Made by a program: the position numbers and the translations under genes. A stretch of DNA of 64,000 nt from JAFAGX01 sp035623335 (GTDB taxonomy: Bacteria; Acidobacteriota; Terriglobia; Terriglobales; Acidobacteriaceae). Of this stretch, positions 35,776 through 45,930 are shown in pieces (within the stretch, counting starts at the first letter, position 1; every line of letters begins with the position of its first letter). The stretch covers positions 1 to 64,000 of the forward strand of contig DASPTQ010000012.1 of NCBI GenBank assembly GCA_035623335.1, in the 5' to 3' direction. The notes under the pieces were generated by a model. The model did no database searches and was not told the DNA's origin. It was given only the letters and a program-made list of their open reading frames with translations.

Positions 35776-36740
35776 GGTTAGTTCCCATCCCCGCAGGCAC
35801 AACACGATGAGTCGGCGGAAACAAAGTTGTGCATTGGTTCTTTAATTGTCAATCGATATCGTGAATACACGTGTCGAAAAACTCTTTTGCGAAAGAGCAA
35901 CGCAAATTACATCGCGCCAGGATGCCCTACCAACGATTTTCTCTGGTCGCGTATTCATTTCCAGTCGGGTACTTTCACCAGAAACCGAGTTTTTTCAACA
36001 GCTACACACGAACTCACCTTTCGTTCTTACCAACCGAGAGAGTATGACACACAACCCGTGTTGTTCTTCAGTAGCCCAAAGCGTGCGCCGTTCTCGGTGA
36101 TCCCAGTAAACGTCAGTTCACATTTGTCACGTTACTCATACCGACTTGGCTGGACCCCGCCGGAACGCCGGTCGTTGCCAACCCCAAACTGATGCAACTC
36201 GCAGATTCAGAACGTAACTACCGTCTGTAAATGCTATCACCGATGACATGCGCCGGGCTCACCAATAGGCCGGTGCGGCTCGCGGTGATAGAGAATCCTG
36301 CCTGCCCGAAGACCGGAGCGCGTCTCCTGACGCCCCGAACATTAAGGCGAGAGGCTAGGCCGAAAAATTGAGGCACCAATGTCATTTAGCAATCCGGGGC
36401 TTCCGAGGATCTCAGGCGCAAACTTGACGCAGTACTCGTCAGGCCGAAATCTTACACGGCGGCGAATATTTGGCTGTGTGGCCGCGGCCGGCAGAAGCGG
36501 TTTATGTTCTGGACGGTACGCGGAGCCAATGCCATCATCGCCCTTCGCTGCTGCCAACTGAGTGGCGGGTTCGAGGACTTTTGGAAGTCCCGGCGACAGC
36601 GAGCCTAACTTTAAGGTCGCTCGCTCCTTGAACTGGTTGCACTATCTCAGGATGACGCCAAGGAGATAGAATGGTTCGGGCAATCCTGCTTGGACAAGCG
36701 AAGTCAAACCTGGAATACGGCACAGGGCGGCGGAGATCTT
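35776..36740. other. Intergenic region with long inverted repeat
   Basis: Nearly 1 kb between the divergent activator and HD-GYP genes. Frames here have no domains. CTATCACCG (36234-36242) and CGGTGATAG (36283-36291) form a perfect 9-bp inverted repeat around 40 bases that also contain GCCGG/CCGGT pairs, so an RNA fold or a two-half-site operator is possible. It lies about 450 bases before the HD-GYP start. Confidence 0.45.
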
Positions 36741-38831
36741 ATGTCCGCACGGGCCCTCTACTCCGCCAAGACCGATACGTACAGAAGACGCAGGGTATTG
36801 TGCTTAGAAGGGGATTTGGTCGCCCGCGCAGTAATAGATAATTTACTAAAGCTTAGGCCGGCTTTCTGGAGAGATCCAACGCTTCGATCTATTGCCGGAC
36901 AAGTATTGTTAACCTCCTCGGAACAGGCACTGGCTAAGAACTGGGAGAATTTGCGGCACGGCGCAGTGCGGATCATCGCTCTCAGCGATGTGTGTTACAA
37001 GGATGCCCGGTTGGATGGCGCTGTATTCGCCTATCTACCGCCGTCCACACCGATCCCACTTGTAGGGCGGATGATCGAGAATGCCCTGCGTGACATTCGT
37101 CACGACAATCTTCACCATCGATCTGCAGAACAATTGAGGATCGCGTCCGCTGAAATTGACGAGTTGAACCGTATCGGCGTGGCGCTGTCGGCAGAGCACA
37201 AAATTCCCAAGCTGTTGGAGATGATTCTGACCAGGGCGCGCCAAATGACTGCTGCCGATGCCGGTTCGATCTATCTTGTGGAAGCTCCGCAAGATGATTT
37301 CTGGTCTTGCTCGCCGGAGTCACACCCGGCAATTACTGCTTCGATTCAGGAACTGGAAATTGACTGGCGGAAGCCTGATGTCATTTCACGCCCGGCGAGG
37401 TTGCGGTTTATGTGGGCGCAAAACGACGCCGTTTCCGTTCCTTTCGAGCAGACAACGGTGGAGATCAGCAACGACTCCATCGTTGGTCACGTCGTATTGA
37501 CGGGAGAGAGTGTTCAGCTGGACGACGCCTACGACCTTCCTCCTGGGCTCCCCTATACCATCAATCGTGATTTTGACGCGAAGCTCGGCTACCGGACGAA
37601 GTCGATTTTGGCGGTGCCCATGTGCAACGAGAAGGGCGAAGTAGTCGGGGTGCTGCAACTGATCAACTCGAAACGCGATCCTGGCGCCAAACTGACTTCC
37701 CGCTCTGCTGTGGCCGCGCAGGTGGTTCCATTTACGCTGCACCATCGAAAATTGCTCCTATCGCTGGCAAGCCAAGCGGCTGTGGCACTTCAGAACAGCC
37801 GGCTGCTAGCCTCCATAGAGAATTTATTTGAAGGCTTTGTGCGCGCTTCGGTGGTCGCCATTGAAGAGCGCGACCCCACAACCTGTGGGCACTCTGCCCG
37901 GGTAGCCCGGCTGGCACTGGCTCTGGCCGAGGCAGTCAACCGCACCACGACTGGTCCGCTCGCCCATATTCATTTCACGCCCACCCAGAAAAAAGAGCTA
38001 TGCTATGCTGCGCTGCTGCACGATTTCGGCAAAGTCGGCGTTCGCGAAGACGTACTGCTGAAGAAGGAGAAGCTCTATCCCGCGCAACTGGAGCAGCTGC
38101 GGCAACGGTTCTTGTTTGCTAAGCGAACTGCCGAGGCTGAGTCGTTGCGAGCGAAACTGGAACTTTTGCTGGCCCAGGGAGAGCACGCCTACAATCAGGG
38201 GGCACAGCAAGCCGACGTCCGCTTTCAGAAATACTGCACCGAACTCGATGCGCTCTGGGACTACGTACTGCAATGCAATGTGCCATCGGCAACTCCGGAA
38301 ACCGTGCGTGCCCGACTGGCGGAGGCCGCAGCGCGGACTTATGCCGATCTAGACGGCATTCCCCAACCATTAATTGCCGATGAGGAAATCCGCCTGCTCT
38401 CGATTCCTCAAGGCACGCTGGACCCGCTCGAGCGTGCTCAAATGGAGGCCCACGTAACCTATACAGTGCGCTTTCTCAGCCAGATACCGTGGACGCCGGA
38501 GGTCCGTGGTGTCATTCCTATCGCCGGCGCTCATCACGAAAAGCTGAACGGCTCCGGCTATCCGCACCGACTCTCGGCAGACGATATTCCCGTGCAGACA
38601 CGCATGCTGACCATCGTCGACATCTTCGACGGAATAACCGCTTCGGACCGACCGTACAAAAAAGCCTTCAGTCCGCAAGAGGCCCTTACTATCCTGCGTT
38701 CCGAGGTAGCCGCCGGCGCCATCGATCCGGACCTGTTCGAACTCTTCGCAGATCTGGTACGTCAAGGTGTACATAAGGTCGAGTCGCAGCAGCCGGCTTC
38801 GGCCTTAGCCGACAAGCAAGGAGCGGCCTAG
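36741..38831 (+). CDS. GAF and HD-GYP domain protein (cyclic-di-GMP phosphodiesterase-like)
   Basis: ATG 36741 is preferred (GGAG five bases upstream) over the TTG at 36690. 696 residues: an N-terminal receiver-like or unknown domain (RRRRVLCLEGDLVARAVIDN), a GAF domain at about 150-390 (LLEMILTRARQMTAADAGSI; SILAVPMCNEKGEVVGVLQL), and an HD-GYP domain split by an insert: EERDPTTCGHSARVARLA, LLHDFGKVG and HHEKLNGSGYPHRL. The HD and GYP motifs are intact, so it may hydrolyse c-di-GMP. The roughly 170-residue insert between the HD helix and the GYP motif is longer than usual. Confidence 0.88.
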   Translation: MSARALYSAKTDTYRRRRVLCLEGDLVARAVIDNLLKLRPAFWRDPTLRSIAGQVLLTSSEQALAKNWENLRHGAVRIIALSDVCYKDARLDGAVFAYLPPSTPIPLVGRMIENALRDIRHDNLHHRSAEQLRIASAEIDELNRIGVALSAEHKIPKLLEMILTRARQMTAADAGSIYLVEAPQDDFWSCSPESHPAITASIQELEIDWRKPDVISRPARLRFMWAQNDAVSVPFEQTTVEISNDSIVGHVVLTGESVQLDDAYDLPPGLPYTINRDFDAKLGYRTKSILAVPMCNEKGEVVGVLQLINSKRDPGAKLTSRSAVAAQVVPFTLHHRKLLLSLASQAAVALQNSRLLASIENLFEGFVRASVVAIEERDPTTCGHSARVARLALALAEAVNRTTTGPLAHIHFTPTQKKELCYAALLHDFGKVGVREDVLLKKEKLYPAQLEQLRQRFLFAKRTAEAESLRAKLELLLAQGEHAYNQGAQQADVRFQKYCTELDALWDYVLQCNVPSATPETVRARLAEAAARTYADLDGIPQPLIADEEIRLLSIPQGTLDPLERAQMEAHVTYTVRFLSQIPWTPEVRGVIPIAGAHHEKLNGSGYPHRLSADDIPVQTRMLTIVDIFDGITASDRPYKKAFSPQEALTILRSEVAAGAIDPDLFELFADLVRQGVHKVESQQPASALADKQGAA

Positions 38832-38883
38832 CAATTTCGCAACTCTTCCGCTCCTCCGGGCGGAAATTGAGTTGCCCGTTTCT

Positions 38884-39358
38884 ATGAGCTTGAGCATCGA
38901 CGTCGCAGGCACGGATGTCGGCTGCGTAGGAGCCAACAACGAACACAATCTCGGTTATGATCGACGGCACGCCTACGTGCTCTGTGACGGCATGGGTGGA
39001 CAGGCGGCCCGGGGGAGATCGCCAGCAGGATCGCTGTCTACACTGTGCTGGAACATTTTGACCCCCGCGCAAATCCGTGAAGCGGCAAAGCATCGGAGGG
39101 AATCTCCGAGCGTGCCAACGCCCTGGCATGCGCATTCAAATTGGAATCGCGCGATCCACGACGCAACGGAGGCGGACCAACAGCCAAGCGGGAATCCCCC
39201 GTATAGTCAAAGGTGCGCCTACGTTGCAACAAGCTTGCGACGAATTGGTCCGTGCGGCGAAGGATCGGGGCGATCAGGATAACATCACAACTTTACTGCC
39301 TGGTGTTACCGAGCCCGCGGGGTTCAAGGAGTTATTCTTCACTTCAGGGCCCGGATAA
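38884..39358 (+). pseudogene. PP2C-family phosphatase remnant
   Basis: An N-terminal PP2C piece (IDVAGTDVGCVGANNEHNLG, then AYVLCDGMGGQAARG) and a C-terminal piece in another frame (ACDELVRAAKDRGDQDNITT) lie within 475 bases, whereas the intact gene at 22997 needs about 760. Roughly the middle 100 residues, including the LGDSR motif, are lost and the frame is shifted. It is a decayed copy of the type found at 22997. Confidence 0.78.
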
Positions 39359-39426
39359 CGGCGCAGAGGGACTAAGTTGTGCAGGGCTGATGGGCCAGGG
39401 TTAACTCGGCGAGTGAAAGGGCAGGA

Positions 39427-39455
39427 GCGGGAGCAGCTATACGCGCTGCTCCCGC
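39427..39455 (+). terminator. Strong GC-rich hairpin
   Basis: GCGGGAGCAGC (39427-39437) and GCTGCTCCCGC (39445-39455) form a perfect 11-bp stem with a seven-base loop, downstream of the dead PP2C. There is no T-run after it, so it may be a Rho-assisted or weak terminator or a transcript-stabilising element. Confidence 0.5.
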
Positions 39456-40228
39456 CGTGTAGGTAGGGCACTAGGCAGGATGAGAGGTAGGATTCATAGC
39501 TCGGAACCGACTGCAGCTTGTTGGAACACCGTTGTTTCGATCGCTGACCCGCGATACTCGAAAATTCCGCAAATAGCGTTCATAAAGCACCTCGTGGGAA
39601 CCGGCGCTGCTGGTCGGCACCTGCTATCGCATCTGACTAAGGCAACTCTGTTTCCAGACGGCAAGGTGTGTGGCGCGTTTACCAAAGCATTGAGAGTATT
39701 GAGCTGCAAAGATTGGCGCCGCCGCCGAGTTTAGCCAATCCAGTCGATCTGCTAACTTTCTGGGTAGGTGATCTATCCGGAGGGATAGTCGAGGCCGGCG
39801 CATCGTGCGTCTTGGGATCGATCCGCCGCGGAGTCGCAGAGCCTGCCCGACGCCAGATGAAACGGTGGTTGAGAGGCGTGCTGGCGGCGGGTGGTAAATT
39901 GCTGCAGCGCTGAGGCAAAACCCCGTGGGCAGGTGTTTTTCCCCAAGTTGGAGCGTGCCCGATTGTTAGCGGCACACATCTGCCAAGCTGTTTATGCTGA
40001 GCAGTCTTCGGCTGAATTGCGTTCCTACAACCGACGGCTCAGCGGGTTTGTGTTTGCCGAACGGGCAGGAAATTGCTATCAGCACAAAGGCCCGACGCAG
40101 GTGTATGCTGTCATGAATACAACGTTCGTGAATTCCCGAATTGCGACTTGGGTATTCGGCGAATTTGACGGCGCACCCCGAGCTTGAATTGGAGCCGGCA
40201 TCTCAGTTTCACCGCCGGACCCCCTATC
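39456..40228. other. Gap before the Ser/Thr kinase gene
   Basis: About 770 bases; frames of 80-98 codons have no domain. A weak sigma54-like element (GG at 40063-40064, TTGC at 40073-40076) lies about 150 bases before the kinase start but misses the TGGCA consensus, so it is only noted. Confidence 0.4.
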
Positions 40229-43200
40229 ATGGAAGCGAATGCTCCCAAGAAGATCAGTAAGTATGATGTGGTGGATCTCATCGGTACAGGGGGAATGGGT
40301 GTGGTCTACAAGGCGGTGGACCGCGCCCTGGGCAGGCTGGTAGCGATCAAGTTGGTGACCGGCGCGGCCGAGCCCGGCGAACTGCTGAAGCGTTTCTACC
40401 GTGAAGCCCGGTTCACCGCCAACCTTCGCCACCCCAACATTGTCATAGTTTACGATCTGGGCGACTTCGAAGGAAGGCCATACCTTGTGATGGAGTACCT
40501 CGATGGGCAGAGTCTGGAGTCGATGCTGGCAACAAAAACGATCACTATGCTGCAAAAGATCAGCTACGTCAGGCAGATCTGCAGCGGTTTGGAATATGCC
40601 CACTCACGCCAGCCGAGCATTATCCATCGCGATATCAAGCCGGCCAACATCGTAGTCCTCGCAGACGGAAGCGTGAAGATTGTCGATTTCGGCATCGCCC
40701 GGCTGGTGCATTCCCGTCACACCCGTGCCGGCCAGCTCATGGGGAGCTTCCACTACATGTCCCCAGAACAGATCAACGGCGTGGACCTGGACGGACGCAG
40801 CGATATCTTCTCCACCGGTGTGCTCCTCTATCAGTTGCTTACGTCGAAACTTCCTTTCGAGGGCAGGGGAATCGCGCAGACGCTCAATCGGATCGTTTTT
40901 AGTCCCGCTCCACCTCTGAGCCAGGTCATTCAGGGGTATCCTCCCGCCCTCGACCACATCCTCGCCCGGGCGCTGGCTAAGGAACGGGACGAGCGTTATC
41001 CGTCGGCGAGCGAGTTCTCCTTCGATTTGCTGGAAGTGGAAAAACACCTCAAGAGCAGTCTTTTCGGAGAGTACATCAGTCGAGCTGAGCGACTGCTGCG
41101 CGACGGCCAGTTGGACCGCGCCAAGCAGGAACTGCTCAATGTGCTCGAAATCGACCGCGAGCACGTGCGGGCCAATGAACTCATGCGCCAGGTGGTGCAG
41201 TCCATCGCCAAGAAACAGGGCTGCCTGGAAGAAGCAATCCGGCGAGAAAAGACCAATACAGAGCCGCAGGCCGCTGGCGATCAGGCGATTGCAGCGCGTG
41301 CCCGCAGGGAAAAGCTCAATGAGGTGCTGAGCCGCGCCGAGCGAGCGTACTCCGCTGGGGACCTCGAAGGCGCGAGCCGCGCGGTGGACGAAGCCTTTGA
41401 ACTGGACCCAGACGGTGCACGCGCCAAGTCGCTCAATGTTCAGATTGCTCATAAAGTTGCCGAACACGGGCAGGAACGCCGGGTGCAGGAACTGCTCGCG
41501 CTCGCGCGCCGACATATTTCCGCACGCAAGTTCGCGGATGCGCTGGAAGCCGTGAACAAGGCCCAGAGTCTGAATCCCGTAGCTCCCGGAATCCCGGATC
41601 TCATGGCCTTGGCTGCCTCTGGCCACGAGCGCGAGCAACGCCGAAGAGTGGTGGAAAAAGCCGCGGCCGAGATTTTCGCCGCGCTCGACGGGTCAGATCC
41701 TTCTCTGGCATACAAGCTGGCACAAGCTGCGGTTCAGCAATTTCCTAACGAAGGCACGTTCTTGCAACTGAAGGCGCGGGCGGAGCGTGGACGTCAAGCG
41801 TGGGTAGCGGAACAACTAACCAGCGCCCGCGCGCTGCTGGGAGCAGGTAGGAACACGGACGCACTGGCCGTGGTGGAAGCGGCCTGCCGGAGGTGTCCCG
41901 GAGAGGGCGAACTGGACTCGCTGATGGCGATCGTCCGGGCGCGCATCCAACGCGAAGAGACAGAGCGCCGTAAAGCCGAAATTACGGCGAAGGCCGAACA
42001 CGCTTTGAAACGTAAGAACTACTCGGAAGCGGTTCAACTCCTCGAATCGGCCAAATCGGAGATGAAGACCGGTGATTTCGATGAATTGCTGCAGTTGGCG
42101 AGGGAAGAGGAGACTCGTTTTGAGTGGAAACAGAAAGTAGATGCTGCCGCAGCCCAAGCACAGCGGTTCATCGACAGCGGGGAGTACGCCCAGGCCGCCG
42201 AATTCCTGGACTCCGCCGCGCGAGAATTGTCCAGCGAAGACTTGCGTATCCTCGCCGTCAGCACGCGACGACAATGGGAAGATTATCGGCAAGAATTGGA
42301 CGAATTGATGGCGAAAGCTAACCACTTATTGGAGGCAGGCAGACCGGCCAACGCTGCCGCTTGTCTGGAAGTCAAGGCTGCCATCTACGGCCGGGAGCCT
42401 AGCTTCCAATCCGGTTTGCAGCAAGCTCGGCAACAGAGAGCAGCCGCGATGGGCAAGGCCGCTATGGCCATCAGGGCCTTGGTGTCGTCAGGCAACCTGA
42501 ACGAGGCTCGGCTTCAGCTCACTGCCGCGCACCACGACTTCGGCGACGTTCGAGAATTGCGGGAGCTCGAAGCGGACATCGATCAGCAACAAGTCCACGC
42601 GATTCACAAGAAGGTGGAGGCGACGCTTCGTGAAGCGGAAGACCTGATCCGCTTCAAAGCCGGTGCGCAGGCACTGGCAACTTTGCAGTCGGTTGACGAT
42701 CTTCTTGACAAAGTCCCGCCAGGCTTGAGGAAGCGCCATGATGAGCTGAAGATTGCGGTCAATGCACTGTTGGAAGAAGTCAAACAGGAGCAGATGCGCT
42801 ATGCGGCGGCGCGGGAACTGGACCCGCTTAAGCCAGAGCTTTCCATCCCTGGTTCGTGGAAGTCGGAGCTCAAGACACCAGGCGACGGCAGACCGGGTCC
42901 ATCCGACGCCGCAACAACGATCGGGTTCGGTTCTCGTCTTGGTTCGGCCGACCGCAAGGCGGAGTCTTGCGACCAGACTGTAATGCTGACACCTCCTGCA
43001 GGCACTGTTCCCCAAGAACCCACGCCGGCGCAGGGGAGGATTGCCGCCGAGCTCGGTTCAAGTTCGCCCGGTCGTCAGAGGCGCCCAGAAACCATGCCGC
43101 TCAAGGTTGCCTCCCCGCTCGGCCGAAGCTCCTCGCGCGGCGCAAGGCGCAGTTCGCACAAGCCAGTCGAATCCGATGAAACCTTGCTGAGTCTCTCCCA

Positions 43201-43756
43201 GCGCTCCAACTCAGGTGCTCAATCCCCCGATCTTCCCAAGGCCAATCCAGCAACCGCATATACGAGCATCTCGGGATGGGGAGACGACGTTCTAAAGAAG
43301 GTGGAGATACAACTTGCCACTTTCCTCGGGCCCTTGGCAAGAATCCTAGTCAAGAGAGGGGCATGCAAAACAACCGATCTGGAAGAACTCTATAGGCTTC
43401 TGGCCGCGAACCTGGAACAAGACAGCGACCGGCGGGCCTTTCTCGCGCGGAGGGCTGAAATCGCTTACGGGGGGACCAAGAGACAAACCATACGAGAACC
43501 GTTGTCATCCGCCAACTCCGGGACATCCGCGACTCCTGGGTCCACACAGGAGATCACACCGGCCGCTATCGACCATGCTGCACGCGTGCTGGCACACTAT
43601 GTCGGTCCAATCTCGGGCGATCTGGCCAAGAAGGCGGCGCAGCGTGCGGACAGCCTGCGCACACTCTACTTGCTTCTGGCCGAACATGTGAAGAGCAAAC
43701 AGGAACGCGCCCGCTTTCTCCGAGATGCCGGTTTTCCCAGCGCAAAAGGAGGTTAG
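40229..43756 (+). CDS. Hanks-type Ser/Thr protein kinase with repeat region and duplicated C-terminal domain
   Basis: ATG 40229 is the likely start; the TTG at 40184 would extend it. 1175 residues: kinase domain 1-275 with GTGGMGVVYKA, VAIKLV, HRDIKPANIV, VDFGIARLV and SPEQINGVDLDGRSD, all catalytic residues present. A long helical region (about 290-860) follows, built of TPR-like units (AERAYSAGDLEGASRAVDEA). A Ser/Pro-rich linker comes next. The end has two related segments, LGPLARILVKRGACKTTDLE and VGPISGDLAKKAAQRADSLR, each followed by LYRLLA or LYLLLA. No membrane helix. It may be the kinase that writes the phospho-threonines read by the FHA proteins in this window. Confidence 0.92.
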   Translation: MEANAPKKISKYDVVDLIGTGGMGVVYKAVDRALGRLVAIKLVTGAAEPGELLKRFYREARFTANLRHPNIVIVYDLGDFEGRPYLVMEYLDGQSLESMLATKTITMLQKISYVRQICSGLEYAHSRQPSIIHRDIKPANIVVLADGSVKIVDFGIARLVHSRHTRAGQLMGSFHYMSPEQINGVDLDGRSDIFSTGVLLYQLLTSKLPFEGRGIAQTLNRIVFSPAPPLSQVIQGYPPALDHILARALAKERDERYPSASEFSFDLLEVEKHLKSSLFGEYISRAERLLRDGQLDRAKQELLNVLEIDREHVRANELMRQVVQSIAKKQGCLEEAIRREKTNTEPQAAGDQAIAARARREKLNEVLSRAERAYSAGDLEGASRAVDEAFELDPDGARAKSLNVQIAHKVAEHGQERRVQELLALARRHISARKFADALEAVNKAQSLNPVAPGIPDLMALAASGHEREQRRRVVEKAAAEIFAALDGSDPSLAYKLAQAAVQQFPNEGTFLQLKARAERGRQAWVAEQLTSARALLGAGRNTDALAVVEAACRRCPGEGELDSLMAIVRARIQREETERRKAEITAKAEHALKRKNYSEAVQLLESAKSEMKTGDFDELLQLAREEETRFEWKQKVDAAAAQAQRFIDSGEYAQAAEFLDSAARELSSEDLRILAVSTRRQWEDYRQELDELMAKANHLLEAGRPANAAACLEVKAAIYGREPSFQSGLQQARQQRAAAMGKAAMAIRALVSSGNLNEARLQLTAAHHDFGDVRELRELEADIDQQQVHAIHKKVEATLREAEDLIRFKAGAQALATLQSVDDLLDKVPPGLRKRHDELKIAVNALLEEVKQEQMRYAAARELDPLKPELSIPGSWKSELKTPGDGRPGPSDAATTIGFGSRLGSADRKAESCDQTVMLTPPAGTVPQEPTPAQGRIAAELGSSSPGRQRRPETMPLKVASPLGRSSSRGARRSSHKPVESDETLLSLSQRSNSGAQSPDLPKANPATAYTSISGWGDDVLKKVEIQLATFLGPLARILVKRGACKTTDLEELYRLLAANLEQDSDRRAFLARRAEIAYGGTKRQTIREPLSSANSGTSATPGSTQEITPAAIDHAARVLAHYVGPISGDLAKKAAQRADSLRTLYLLLAEHVKSKQERARFLRDAGFPSAKGG

Positions 43757-43786
43757 CCAAAGCGCCGTGCTTTTCGTCGTGCAGGA

Positions 43787-44668
43787 TCAGGCGGACTCGG
43801 AGTCCAGCATCTTAATGGCTTGCGCCAAACTCTTGCGCATGCGATTGAAGGAGTCTGCCAGCCTTCCGATTTCGTCCTTGCGATTGCTCTGGAATTCTGG
43901 CGCCTCCATGTTCCCCAAGCTTACTTCGTCGGCGGTCTTCGACAAGCGCTTCACAGGGCGGACGACGAGAAAGATCAGCATGGCATTCACACCCAGAAAT
44001 ATCAGCAAAAACACTCCTCCCAAGGAGGCCATGAATATCCGGGATACTTGGTGGGCCCGCGCCAACGCCAACTCCATGGGCGCAGAAACAATCTGCGCCG
44101 TCAGGATATCGTTCAATTTCCAGCCGAAGCCATTCGCGTTGCCATAGCGCTCGACCAGGGTCTTGGGTGCAGTATCGGGAGTGTCGTGACAGGCCAGGCA
44201 CTTGGCATCTTTGATGACCATAGGGCGTGCAATGTACAGCACTCTCCCGTTGGGAGACTCGCGCTCGCCGATCAATTCGGTCTGCTGCGGGGACTGCCGG
44301 AAATAACGGATAATGTCCGCCTCCCAATCGTTAGCGCGGTTCACCGGATTGGTTGGATTGAGCGTGGCCTCCTTATAGGAGTAATCGGGAAACTTTTTGC
44401 GTAGATTCGCGAAATACTGATTCGCGGAGAAGGCCGGCACCGATTGTGGCAGAAACGCATATTTAAGCTGGGTTTCGAGCAGCGGTTTGATCTGGGTGTT
44501 CGTGTAGGCCCGCACGGCCAGAGCAGCCTCGATCATGATGCGTGCGTTTTCCTCGATTTCCTGTTTCGCATTGCGCTGCAGCAGATTGTCTACTACAAAT
44601 CCTGTCGCGGCAAAGGCGACGGCAAAAATCAGAAACAGAACCAGGTTGAACTTCACGATGAGTTTCAT
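43787..44668 (-). CDS. Tll0287-like haem c sensor with HAMP domain
   Basis: ATG 44668 with GGAGATGCGAA is chosen; the longer frame to 44824 has no signal. 293 residues: a membrane helix (FNLVLFLIFAVAFAATGFVV), a periplasmic domain of about 175 residues of the Tll0287/DUF3365 type carrying CLACH near residue 160, a second helix (GGVFLLIFLGVNAMLIFLVV) and a cytosolic HAMP (RPVKRLSKTADEVSLGNMEA). It ends about 50 residues after HAMP with no kinase or cyclase output, so it must act through a partner. The FecR-domain gene is directly upstream in the same operon. Confidence 0.85.
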   Translation of the reverse strand: MKLIVKFNLVLFLIFAVAFAATGFVVDNLLQRNAKQEIEENARIMIEAALAVRAYTNTQIKPLLETQLKYAFLPQSVPAFSANQYFANLRKKFPDYSYKEATLNPTNPVNRANDWEADIIRYFRQSPQQTELIGERESPNGRVLYIARPMVIKDAKCLACHDTPDTAPKTLVERYGNANGFGWKLNDILTAQIVSAPMELALARAHQVSRIFMASLGGVFLLIFLGVNAMLIFLVVRPVKRLSKTADEVSLGNMEAPEFQSNRKDEIGRLADSFNRMRKSLAQAIKMLDSESA

Positions 44669-44678
44669 TTCGCATCTC

Positions 44679-45656
44679 CTATTGCGATACCGGCGTCTTG
44701 GGTTCGTATTTCTCTGGGTGCAGGGCACGGTCCCATTCAGGATGATCTTCAAGATGATCCTCCACCGCCTTACGAAAAGCAGCATCTTCGAGACGTGGTT
44801 CGAAGCGCCTGACGAATCCCACACGCCAGATCGGCAAGGTGTTCAGCCAAGGCTCGATTTCCGAATAAGTCACCTCATGGTCGCGCTTAGGCGCCGGCGC
44901 CTTGCCGGCAAAGCGAGCAAGACGCGAGGGAAAGGTATCCCGAAACGAACGCGGCATTGATTCCAGGAAGGTTGAATCGGGACGGGACTGCACGACGACT
45001 TTTTTGCCCGATCGACGGGTGAAAAACTGCCCCTCTTTTGCTTTGCCCGGATGGCCCAAGTTTCCCTCCAGACTCACCTCACTTATACCTGCCGATCCGG
45101 TCTCCACGAAAACTTCCGCTGCTTCCGCGGCAGCATGCAGGACAACCGTGCCATCCCTAGTCATAGCCGCGAGCAGCGGGCTGGCGTAGTGATAGGTTAC
45201 GGCGCCAGCGCCGGTTTGCCCTTTCAGCCAGCCGCTCAGCAAGACCAATTCCGAGCCGCGGGTTCCTGCATCGCCATCCAGAAACAGGCGGCTGGAGGCG
45301 CCCAGCGCGGTGATCGTCCCACTCTTGAACTCGATTTGCGCAAATCCTGGATCGGAGCTTTGCAGGATGTCGCCTTGGCGTACTCGCATCCCTTCGACGC
45401 CCCGTAGCACCGCCGTGCCTCGGATTACCTCGAGAGAACCTTCCATCAAGGTAAGCGTGCCGATTTCCTGTGCTCCGACCGGAAACGACAGTAACGAGAA
45501 TAAAAGCAGCAACCATAGCCTGGAATTTCTCCCCAACCGACAAGTTTTACGTTGTTTAGACCGCGAGATCCGGCCGGCCAGCAAGTGTTCGTGATCCCAA
45601 TTGACCACAAAATGGCACCCGGACTTGCCCGACGGATCTGTGCTTGTGTATGTCAT
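44679..45656 (-). CDS. FecR-domain secreted protein
   Basis: 325 residues. The only ATG gives about 45 residues before a hydrophobic signal segment (LWLLLLFSLLSFPVGAQ), so a later non-ATG start is likely. The FecR-type beta domain follows: GTLTLMEGSLEVIRGTAVLR, VRQGDILQSSDPGFAQIEFK and GTITALGASSRLFLDG. Downstream there is a helical C-terminus (FRKAVEDHLEDHPEWDRALH). In other bacteria such proteins relay envelope signals or bind wall glycans. Its stop is ten bases from the haem sensor start and it is divergent from the exopolysaccharide genes. Confidence 0.75.
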   Translation of the reverse strand: MTYTSTDPSGKSGCHFVVNWDHEHLLAGRISRSKQRKTCRLGRNSRLWLLLLFSLLSFPVGAQEIGTLTLMEGSLEVIRGTAVLRGVEGMRVRQGDILQSSDPGFAQIEFKSGTITALGASSRLFLDGDAGTRGSELVLLSGWLKGQTGAGAVTYHYASPLLAAMTRDGTVVLHAAAEAAEVFVETGSAGISEVSLEGNLGHPGKAKEGQFFTRRSGKKVVVQSRPDSTFLESMPRSFRDTFPSRLARFAGKAPAPKRDHEVTYSEIEPWLNTLPIWRVGFVRRFEPRLEDAAFRKAVEDHLEDHPEWDRALHPEKYEPKTPVSQ

Positions 45657-45930
45657 TTTGTCGGCGCTCCCTCCCGCTGGATTTTCTTCCTTTATGCGCT
45701 GGTCGGACCTCTTTTCTCTGAATCGCCGGCCGGAGCATACCAGTGCAGTTTGCCTTCCGCAAAGCGTCAGGCCCGGTTACCGCCCGCACGGTGTGCTTCC
45801 GGGCTCGGAAACCGCTAGGCTTAGGCTAGCCCGTCCTTACGCGGTCCGATAGCTTTATACACCGGTTCGCGATGGAGAGGAACTCTCCGCCTCGGTTGTG
45901 CCCGGCACTAAGCGATCGGTTATGTGGGCC

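Noticed and set aside
40604..41638. 344-codon minus-strand frame
   Set aside because: Antisense shadow of the kinase gene.
45613..45628. TGGCACCCGGACTTGC on the plus strand
   Set aside because: The GG to GC distance is one base too long and it lies within the FecR coding region in antisense.
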